Source: an uncultured bacterium
Lineage (GTDB): Bacteria; Patescibacteriota; Minisyncoccia; SW-4-49-11
Direction: 5' to 3'
NCBI GenBank assembly: GCA_913060955.1
Contig: CAJXTH010000021.1
Span: forward strand, 1 to 9,373
Length of the DNA stretch: 9,373 bases
The position numbers and the translations under genes are program-made. This document shows positions 4,484 to 9,373 of this stretch, one piece after another. The notes beneath the pieces were generated by a model. It saw nothing but the letters and a program-made list of their open reading frames with translations. It ran no database searches and was not told the DNA's origin. How positions within the stretch are numbered: the first letter of the stretch is position 1; each line of letters begins with the position of its first letter.

Positions 4484-5701
4484 ATGATTCTCTCACTTCT
4501 CCTCTTACTACTGGGGCTCACCAGCACCCTTGGAACCAGAACCGCCCTGGCCCAATTCCAAACCCAATCAGTAGATAGTCCGTTTTTAGTAGAATATGTG
4601 TATTTGAGCGACTGTATTCTCGCCCTTACCTTGATATACCTGTTGGTACGAAAGGCCATTCCCAGAAACATAGTTATCATCACAAGCAGCATTACTACTG
4701 GAGCAGCATTACTTTCCTTAGATGATCCATATCCAATTCTTGGATATCTGGCTACTGTTCGGCTCGGAATCACAGCTCTGGTCATAAGCTCTGTTGTGCG
4801 ACTGGGCCAATTTCGTTGGGTCTTTTGGGGATTTGTGGCCGGGATCGTGTTTCAAATTGGTATTGCCACTACTCAAATGATCCGACAGTCAAGTATTGGA
4901 CTCCAACTTTTGGGAGAGTCAGTATTTAACTCCACCTTAGCAGGAAGAGCAAAAATAGAGCTCTGGGGACGAACACTGGTTCGTGTTCCCGGTCTCTATT
5001 CACACCCCAATGTATTTGCTGGAGCAGTTCTGGTTGCCAGCCTAGGCGTTTTTCAATCCTATGCTCCCAAAATCATTCCTTGGATAATTGTGGCGACGCT
5101 TTTCCTTCTCATGAAAATTGATCACTACCTTATCTCGTATGTTCAGGGGATATGGATCGCCGGTACGGCAATAGGATTAACACTCAATCCCCCTGCCATC
5201 ACAATCCCCAAATCAGCTATTGTTCCACTTTTTGCACTCATCAACGGAATACTCTTCCTGACCGGATCAAAGTCTGTACTCGGACTAGCAATTCTTATCC
5301 AACTCACATTCTTGACCATCTGGGCTGGACGAAAAATGTTCCACGTGGAACATTTTCAAAAACCATGGACCTGGATGTCATTTCCTATCACAACATTCAC
5401 ATTTTTAGGTCTTGTCCTCGGAGCCCCGTGGGTCATCGAACTCACCACCATTCAAAATAGAATCTTTTTCGTAAACCAAACACTTTCGATCCTTTCTACC
5501 CAATGGCTCTTTGGAGTCGGATTGAGCCAATTTGTGGCCGCTCTTCCGCCCGGATTGCCACTTTGGAGATATGAGCCAGTTCACAATATTCCGCTACTTA
5601 TTACCGCAGAACTCGGGGTAATCGGCCTCCTTGCCTGGATATCTCTCATCCTTCTTTGGTGCTACACACTTATCAAACAATCCCATGCCACATCAAAATA
5701 A
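4484..5701 (+). CDS. O-antigen ligase/polymerase (WaaL/Wzy)-like membrane protein, copy 1
   Basis: A 405-aa polytopic membrane protein with about ten hydrophobic segments. Proteins of this superfamily transfer or polymerise undecaprenyl-linked glycans on the outer face of the cytoplasmic membrane. Family-like landmarks are GLYSHPNVFAG (170-180), LTGSKSVLGLAIL (259-271, the usual TxSRSxxL position), a NxTLSILSTQWLFGVGLSQF segment (331-350) and PVHNIPLLITAELGVIGLLAW (365-385), with the histidine-asparagine pair typical of the ligase fold. The usual arginine in TxSR is lysine here. ATG 4484 has no Shine-Dalgarno but is the first start in the frame and precedes a hydrophobic N-terminus. Residues MFHVEHF (285-291) are encoded by a perfect parS site. 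It overlaps yraN by 17 bp. The acceptor and glycan are unknown. Confidence 0.78.
   Translation: MILSLLLLLLGLTSTLGTRTALAQFQTQSVDSPFLVEYVYLSDCILALTLIYLLVRKAIPRNIVIITSSITTGAALLSLDDPYPILGYLATVRLGITALVISSVVRLGQFRWVFWGFVAGIVFQIGIATTQMIRQSSIGLQLLGESVFNSTLAGRAKIELWGRTLVRVPGLYSHPNVFAGAVLVASLGVFQSYAPKIIPWIIVATLFLLMKIDHYLISYVQGIWIAGTAIGLTLNPPAITIPKSAIVPLFALINGILFLTGSKSVLGLAILIQLTFLTIWAGRKMFHVEHFQKPWTWMSFPITTFTFLGLVLGAPWVIELTTIQNRIFFVNQTLSILSTQWLFGVGLSQFVAALPPGLPLWRYEPVHNIPLLITAELGVIGLLAWISLILLWCYTLIKQSHATSK
5333..5356. promoter_or_regulatory. parS centromere site 2 (inside a coding sequence)
   Basis: The 16-bp core TGTTCCACGTGGAACA (5337-5352) sits in a 24-bp perfect palindrome extended by AAAA on the left and TTTT on the right. 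It encodes MFHVEHF in the ligase-like gene. parS sites inside genes are well known from Bacillus and others. Confidence 0.9.
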
Positions 5702-6080
5702 TCGGAAGCGTGGTGATCTCGGAGAACGACTCGCCTACAAGTTTCTTCAACAGAAAGGATTTGAGATCATCGACACCAATGTTCATCTGGGTAAATATTC
5801 AGAGCTAGATATCATCGCAATTCAAAATGACGTTTTGCATATTATTGAAGTAAAAACCCGAATAGTATGTGGATATCCTGGGGAAAATCCTGAATTTCCC
5901 GTGTATAACGTCACAAAACGAAAACTTTCTCATATAATGAAAGGGGCGGAAATCTATATCCAGAGCAGAAATATGACCAACCTTGACGTTACGGTTGATG
6001 TGGTAGGCGTGGTTGTGGATAAGATGTTGAAAAAAGCCTGGATACAGCTCTTTCCCAATGTTCTTGAAGGAGTTGATTGA
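5685..6080 (+). CDS. yraN: YraN family (UPF0102) endonuclease-like protein
   Basis: A 131-aa protein of the YraN/UPF0102 family, which has a PD-(D/E)XK nuclease-type fold and an unsettled role in DNA metabolism. Visible signatures are RGDLGERLAYKFLQQKGFEII (9-29), the acidic pair in SELDIIA (E40, D42) and IEVKTR (E55, K57), which together give the expected D...ExK active-site pattern. ATG 5685 is chosen because the family motif GxxGE follows after 10 residues, as usual; a TTG at 5631 would add an unlikely extension inside the upstream gene. It overlaps the end of the ligase-like gene by 17 bp, so the two are probably cotranscribed. In many bacteria yraN is near rnhB or rplS, but not here. A perfect DnaA-box 9-mer lies in its 3' part (6014-6022). 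It stops at TGA. Confidence 0.93.
   Translation: MPHQNNRKRGDLGERLAYKFLQQKGFEIIDTNVHLGKYSELDIIAIQNDVLHIIEVKTRIVCGYPGENPEFPVYNVTKRKLSHIMKGAEIYIQSRNMTNLDVTVDVVGVVVDKMLKKAWIQLFPNVLEGVD
6014..6022 (-). promoter_or_regulatory. Isolated perfect DnaA-box 9-mer inside yraN
   Basis: TTATCCACA on the minus strand is identical to the box at 4295-4303. It encodes VVDK in yraN and may be coincidental; a lone box close to parS can also titrate DnaA. Confidence 0.35.
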
Positions 6081-6101
6081 AATGTTCCACGTGGAACATT
6101 T
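6080..6101. promoter_or_regulatory. parS centromere site 3
   Basis: The core TGTTCCACGTGGAACA (6083-6098) lies in a 22-bp perfect palindrome (AAA and TTT extensions). It begins at the last base of yraN's stop codon, upstream of the tRNA-Leu promoter, 746 bp from site 2. Confidence 0.9.
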
Positions 6102-6119
6102 GACCAGATTACTATCTAC

Positions 6120-6148
6120 TTGCGCCCAAGGGGGCTTTCGGCTACAAT
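6120..6148 (+). promoter_or_regulatory. Promoter of tRNA-Leu
   Basis: TTGCGC (6120-6125), a 17-nt spacer and TACAAT (6143-6148) predict a start near 6155, eight bases before the mature tRNA. Confidence 0.55.
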
Positions 6149-6162
6149 AAGTCAGTACCACT

Positions 6163-6248
6163 GCTAGGGTGGCGGAACTGGTAGACGCAGCGGACTTAAA
6201 ATCCGCCGGTGGTAAAACACCGTAAGGGTTCAAGTCCCTTCTCTAGCA
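6163..6248 (+). tRNA. tRNA-Leu (anticodon UAA)
   Basis: An 86-nt class II tRNA. The acceptor stem is GCTAGGG/CTCTAGC with one G:U pair and discriminator A. The D arm contains TGGCGGAACTGGTAGACGC, the anticodon stem GCGGA/TCCGC has loop CTTAAAA (anticodon TAA), the variable arm forms GGTG/CACC, and the T arm is AAGGG-TTCAAGT-CCCTT. The 3' CCA is not encoded. It has its own promoter and an immediate terminator. An imperfect copy of its last 18 nt recurs at 6433-6450. Confidence 0.97.
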
Positions 6249-6254
6249 CTGAAT

Positions 6255-6289
6255 AAAACACCTCCCTTTTTTGGGGGGTGTTTTTTATT
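6255..6289 (+). terminator. Intrinsic terminator after tRNA-Leu
   Basis: ACACCTCCC (6258-6266) pairs with GGGGGGTGT (6273-6281) with one G:U pair around a T6 loop, followed by a run of Ts and ATTT. It begins seven bases after the tRNA. Confidence 0.85.
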
Positions 6290-6290
6290 T

Positions 6291-6452
6291 AGTGCGAAGA
6301 GAGAAAAGTCCAGTGGACTTTTCGTAAGGACTTGAAGGACGGAGCCAGTGCAAGTTTTCCGACGCAGGAGGAAAGGCGTAGCACGCGAGTCCCGCCTGGA
6401 GGAATTTTTCGTCAGAAAAATTACCGGAACGGCAAGTCCCTCTCCTAGCACA
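6291..6452 (+). other. Structured, repeat-containing intergenic segment; possible ncRNA
   Basis: This 160-bp segment has no credible ORF but folds into a closed multibranch shape: GTGC (6292-6295) with GCAC (6448-6451), GAGAG (6299-6303) with CTCTC (6440-6444), hairpin AAAAGTCC-AGT-GGACTTTT (6304-6322), GGACTTG (6328-6334) with CAAGTCC (6433-6439), AGGCG (6374-6378) with CGCCT (6393-6397), and AATTTTTC-GTCA-GAAAAATT (6403-6422). GAGAG/CTCTC and GGACTTG/CAAGTCC abut at 6439/6440. A separate plus-strand terminator follows at 6458-6482. No promoter is visible inside it, so it would be made by read-through from tRNA-Leu. I see no RNase P, tmRNA, SRP or 6S signature. Confidence 0.35.
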
Positions 6453-6457
6453 AATAC

Positions 6458-6482
6458 AGAGCCCGCTTCGGCGGGTTTTATG
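6458..6482 (+). terminator. Second intrinsic terminator downstream of tRNA-Leu
   Basis: CCCGC-TTCG-GCGGG (6462-6475) with a stable TTCG loop is followed by TTTTATGTTTG. The opposite strand lacks a T tract after the stem. Confidence 0.65.
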
Positions 6483-6824
6483 TTTGTACTAGAGTCCAAG
6501 GTGCATTTCTGCACGTTGGATTTATAGATTCAAACCTGTAAAGAAGTGGAACGGCAAGCGTTCCGCTACGAAATACTATTTCCCCTATTCAAGTCGATTC
6601 GGTACGTTTTTGAGAAGAGCTTATCTGTCCGAGCCAGACAAGAACGCCTATAAGAATACCGTTCGGTGCGCTTCCACTCGATAGGATACATCCTATGAAA
6701 TCATAATCTAAGCGAGTTTATAAGATCGACGAAGACGAAAAGGGTCGGGAAAACGAAAACCGAGGGGTTTTGGAAAATACGAAACATTTTGTACGGATAC
6801 AGACTTGAATTTCTCTTCATGATC
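6483..6824. other. About 340 bp without a recognisable gene
   Basis: No coding frame here looks genuine. Visible structures are a two-part hairpin at 6495-6520 (TCCAA/TTGGA around GTGCA/TGCAC), an 8-bp hairpin at 6546-6566 with loop GCAAG, a small ACCG-TT-CGGT hairpin at 6658-6667 and a 7-bp inverted repeat ATAGGAT-AC-ATCCTAT at 6681-6696. Around 6725-6790 the plus strand is rich in GAAAA/CGAAAA runs. I recognise no family. Confidence 0.4.
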
Positions 6825-6850
6825 AAAAAAAATCAGCGAGGCCGCCGACT
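6825..6850 (-). terminator. Intrinsic terminator of the minus-strand ligase-like operon
   Basis: On the minus strand TCGGCG-GCCT-CGCTGA (one G:U pair, extendable by two more pairs) is followed by eight Ts. It lies about 30 bp after the stop codon of the 6879-8063 gene and closes the operon. Confidence 0.75.
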
Positions 6851-6878
6851 TCACAGAATAATTTATACTCAACAAGCT

Positions 6879-8063
6879 CTATTCTTTGGTCTTTTCAAAA
6901 GTGCCGTACAACACCACCCAGGCCAGCACAAAGATGACAGCCAAATCATTTTTCCAGAATGGAGTATCAAATAATCCGTAGGCAAGAATACTTACCATCG
7001 GAAGTGATAGGAGCCATTGAGATGATAGGCTGGTTTTAACTGTTTTCCAAGCTATGAGCCCTAACCAGACAACTCCCAGGATTCCAGCATGAATCCAAAA
7101 AGCAAGTGCAAGGTTATGTGGTTCTGGTACAAGCCACTCGTGTGGAGGGAAGTATAGTGTTGGAATCACTTCGGTATACACGCGGGAGAAATCAGCGTGC
7201 CCAATTCCCAGGATTGGATTTTCTTGAATAATCTCCCAACTTGCGTGCCAAATTTGGACGCGAGATGATACTGAATTCCGCTCAGTCATATCAAATAGGT
7301 TTTGGAACTTCTCTGTTTGCAACTGCCAGGCTCCAAATCCAGTTGCGAGGACTAAAACTAGGTATGAGAGACCAAGTATTGTTTGGGAAGCAGTATGACT
7401 GCGACGCCTCCACAAAAACCGCCCGAGAGCCATTCCAGAGGTCAGGAGCAGGGCTCCAAGGGCGGTATATGACTGAGACGCAAGAATACCGAGGATCAAG
7501 ATAGCTACTACTGACACTCTTACCCTTTTGTTCGAAAAAATGCCTGGGAGAAGAGAGAAGAACACCACGGGGGTTAGATAGAGCCCGATATAGTTTGCAA
7601 AGCCTCCTTGGGTCAAATTTGGGTCCGAACCGAATCCAAACCAGGCGGTTGGTCGATATTGAAGATTTTGGGCAAGAATCAGCTCAATCAACACCCAACC
7701 CGCCATAACTACTCCCGAAAATATCACACCACGCACCACGTTTTTTCGGAACGATTCGTCATACCAAGCGATCAATCCCAATACCCCAGGTACAACAAAG
7801 TATGATTTCCAAATCCCCAGTGAGTCAATCAATTGATCTGAAGCAATGACTCCAATGACACTAAGAACTCCAAACCCAAGCCAACGTGGGGACTGGATCG
7901 TTTTCATGAAGAGAGGTCGAAGCGATGTCCGGTGTCTTACAGCCCAACCAAGAATCACACCCCCTGCAGCAACCTCAAACAGATTAGTGGGGATTCCGAG
8001 TACTGAAAATCGAACGATATACCAAGGAAGCAGCATTCCAAGGATCATAGCGGAATACTTCAT
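6879..8063 (-). CDS. O-antigen ligase/polymerase (WaaL/Wzy)-like membrane protein, copy 2
   Basis: A 394-aa polytopic membrane protein with about ten hydrophobic segments. It has the clearest O-antigen-ligase pattern of the three copies. GGFANYIGLYLTP (153-165) and SQSYTALGALL (197-207) lie in the central helices. SSRVQIWHASWEIIQENPILGIGHADF (266-292) is the typical arginine-containing segment before the large extracytoplasmic loop. PEPHNLALAFWIHAGILG (313-330) carries the conserved histidine-asparagine pair, and FDTPFWKNDLAVIF (365-378) lies near the C-terminus. The expected role is transfer or polymerisation of lipid-linked oligosaccharide outside the cytoplasmic membrane. It starts 4 bp after the stop of the upstream paralogue, so the two are cotranscribed. 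Ligase and polymerase cannot be told apart from sequence alone. Confidence 0.87.
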   Translation of the reverse strand: MKYSAMILGMLLPWYIVRFSVLGIPTNLFEVAAGGVILGWAVRHRTSLRPLFMKTIQSPRWLGFGVLSVIGVIASDQLIDSLGIWKSYFVVPGVLGLIAWYDESFRKNVVRGVIFSGVVMAGWVLIELILAQNLQYRPTAWFGFGSDPNLTQGGFANYIGLYLTPVVFFSLLPGIFSNKRVRVSVVAILILGILASQSYTALGALLLTSGMALGRFLWRRRSHTASQTILGLSYLVLVLATGFGAWQLQTEKFQNLFDMTERNSVSSRVQIWHASWEIIQENPILGIGHADFSRVYTEVIPTLYFPPHEWLVPEPHNLALAFWIHAGILGVVWLGLIAWKTVKTSLSSQWLLSLPMVSILAYGLFDTPFWKNDLAVIFVLAWVVLYGTFEKTKE

Positions 8064-8067
8064 AGAT

Positions 8068-9255
8068 CTAAATTGCTAAGAGAATAATAAGGAAAATCAG
8101 AATGTGCGGGAAAAAGATGCTATTTACAAACATAGAATGCACCAAGATGGCTGACCAAGCGGCAATAGCCCCATACGACATGGTTTGCTCTATCAGGGAT
8201 TTAGATTGCATTCCTTGGCGCACCCAATGAAGCATTTGGGCTCCAATCATAGACACAAACAGCGAAAGGCCGATGATTCCGGAAGTAAGCCACAAGGTCA
8301 AAAGACTACTGTCTCGCCCAGAAGCAGAGTTAAGCTCAGAAGGAACAATCGATTGGTACTTGGTGCTGTTATACCCGATTCCAATAAGAGGATTTTGTTC
8401 AATATCTTCAATAGTTTCAAGCCAGTTTTCTACCCGCAATGAGGCTGTTACGTCGAGTTCGAGTGCTCCCTGAACACGCTCCTGAAGGCGCGGTGAAAAC
8501 CCAATAGCCGCAACGACAATAGCAATCGCTACGACGAGAGCAATTCGCGATAACATCAGAGTAAGTACACCAATTCCAATAAGGTAGGCCAGCAACGCAC
8601 TCCGCGAGTAGGTAAGAAATAGCGCAAAAAGCATCACAGCAATCGACCCGAGCCAGACAAGCCCAGAACCCTGCAGAAAAGTCATTCCCTGAGCTCGAAT
8701 ATGTACTAACACTCGAGCGGTTACAATCGATAGAGCTACTCCCAAGAATCCCCCTAAAAAGTTCGGGTCATACCAGGTAGAAAGCAGTCGTCCTTGGTGA
8801 GGATCCCACCCATATTGAGCCATAAAGGAAAAGTCCGGAAATAGTATCAGTTGCACAAACCCAAGGAGAGACAAAGCAACTCCGGTCCCGCAGATTGCCC
8901 ACCAAAATTGGTGCAATGTTTGCTCTCGATCCCGATCGAGCATATCTGCAAATGGGACCAATAGTGCCAAGTAGGCGGCCAGTCGAATCCAATATAACAG
9001 AGACCCGAGTTCTCCTCCCACAGCAGGGATTTCATGTATCCGAAACAACAACCCACCTAACAAATATCCAAGAAAAACCACTGCCCAGACGAATATCGGT
9101 CGGAATGGTACCGGCCGACGAACTCGAAGAGCATTCAAGGCCCACCAACCCAAATAGACAGGTACCAAAAGGTCAGTAGCAACACCAAGTCCCGGAACCC
9201 GAGTGATTTGCCCGGTAATTACTGATATGATCAAGATCCAAAAGCCCAAATACAT
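8068..9255 (-). CDS. O-antigen ligase/polymerase (WaaL/Wzy)-like membrane protein, copy 3
   Basis: A 395-aa polytopic membrane protein of the same superfamily. Landmarks are GRLLSTWYDPNFLGGFLG (155-172), a strong LTYSRSALLAYLIG motif (214-227), SLRVENWLETIEDIEQNPLIGIGYNS (272-297) and DSSLLTLWLTSGIIGLSLF (315-333). The position that is usually HN has DS in this protein, whereas copies 1 and 2 keep HN, which may mean a different substrate or a polymerase role. ATG 9255 follows the upstream gene by 10 bp, and the downstream copy starts 4 bp after its TAG, so all three belong to one transcript. The N-terminus reads as a membrane segment from the first residues, supporting the start. It is only weakly similar to copy 2 outside the motifs, so a recent tandem duplication is unlikely. 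Confidence 0.87.
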   Translation of the reverse strand: MYLGFWILIISVITGQITRVPGLGVATDLLVPVYLGWWALNALRVRRPVPFRPIFVWAVVFLGYLLGGLLFRIHEIPAVGGELGSLLYWIRLAAYLALLVPFADMLDRDREQTLHQFWWAICGTGVALSLLGFVQLILFPDFSFMAQYGWDPHQGRLLSTWYDPNFLGGFLGVALSIVTARVLVHIRAQGMTFLQGSGLVWLGSIAVMLFALFLTYSRSALLAYLIGIGVLTLMLSRIALVVAIAIVVAAIGFSPRLQERVQGALELDVTASLRVENWLETIEDIEQNPLIGIGYNSTKYQSIVPSELNSASGRDSSLLTLWLTSGIIGLSLFVSMIGAQMLHWVRQGMQSKSLIEQTMSYGAIAAWSAILVHSMFVNSIFFPHILIFLIILLAI

Positions 9256-9265
9256 ATATTGCTGG

Positions 9266-9373
9266 CTATCTTTTCTCTAGAATAGCAAGAATCCGCACAG
9301 TTAGCCAATGCAGAGGGCCAAACAGGACGTTCCAAGCTGGCGAATACCACTTGGCAATAAATGTTCGAGCACT
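9266..9373 (-). CDS. C-terminal end of an unidentified protein, cut by the window edge
   Basis: The minus-strand frame is open from the right edge to a TAG at 9266-9268, giving 35 residues (begins SARTFIAKWYSPAWNV, ends VRILAILEKR). It contains a hydrophobic, tryptophan-rich patch and a basic tail. It ends 10 bp before the next gene in the same direction, so it is probably the preceding operon member. Envelope polysaccharide operons often place a glycosyltransferase here, but this fragment is too short to assign a family. Confidence 0.55.
   Translation of the reverse strand, partial: SARTFIAKWYSPAWNVLFGPLHWLTVRILAILEKR

Noticed and set aside
5152..5460. 102-codon frame overlapping the ligase-like gene in another frame
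   Set aside because: Histidine/threonine-rich shadow of a hydrophobic coding frame; no independent support.
6230..6514. 94-codon minus-strand frame after tRNA-Leu
   Set aside because: It overlaps the tRNA 3' end, two terminators and the structured block, and its sequence is low in recognisable protein features.
6789..6974. 61-codon plus-strand frame
   Set aside because: It runs through the minus-strand operon terminator and into the 3' end of the ligase-like gene on the other strand.
7241..8079. Several plus-strand frames of 65-87 codons opposite the ligase-like genes
   Set aside because: They are antisense to well-supported membrane proteins and lack starts with promoters or any domain.
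1..9373. Reassigned TGA (code 25), as in Gracilibacteria/Absconditabacteria
   Set aside because: All long frames are open under the standard code, and yraN ends at TGA at its normal family length.
1..9373. CRISPR array, insertion sequence or prophage genes
   Set aside because: No regularly spaced repeats, transposase or integrase motifs were seen; the repeats after tRNA-Leu are too few and irregular.

Overview
The window reads as chromosomal DNA from a small-genome bacterium using the standard bacterial code; the yraN frame stops at TGA, so TGA is not read as glycine. Arginine is often CGA, tRNA 3' CCA ends are not encoded, and clear Shine-Dalgarno sequences are almost absent. The gene mix (TypA, YvcK, YraN and several O-antigen-ligase-like membrane proteins) would fit a Patescibacteria/CPR member. 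That placement is an inference and is not proven by any single marker here.

Layout, left to right: (1) tRNA-Ala(UGC) on the minus strand with a good promoter and terminator. (2) A plus-strand transcription unit of about 280 nt that ends in an intrinsic terminator; it holds a 68-72 codon ORF but also many hairpins. (3) A minus-strand MsrQ/ferric-reductase-like haem membrane protein. (4) A 240-bp intergenic stretch with a parS site and a likely small RNA or attenuated leader on the minus strand. (5) typA (plus), convergent with yvcK (minus). (6) A divergent intergenic region of about 195 bp between yvcK and the next gene, with a cluster of DnaA-box-like 9-mers next to A-rich DNA. (7) An O-antigen-ligase-like gene overlapping yraN (plus), with a perfect parS site inside the ligase gene and another after yraN. 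(8) tRNA-Leu(UAA) with a terminator, then about 600 bp without a gene but rich in hairpins and imperfect repeats. (9) A minus-strand operon of two more O-antigen-ligase-like polytopic membrane proteins, with the end of a third gene at the right edge.

The strongest non-genic signal is three perfect copies of the 16-bp parS palindrome TGTTCCACGTGGAACA within 5 kb, plus DnaA-box-like sequences clustered in one divergent intergenic region. Together they suggest that the window lies in or beside the chromosome's origin/centromere region, even though dnaA, dnaN, parA and parB are not in view. The coding content splits into translation/tRNA functions (TypA, two tRNAs), cell-envelope control and envelope polysaccharide assembly (YvcK and three ligase/polymerase-like proteins), and a haem membrane protein with no visible partner.
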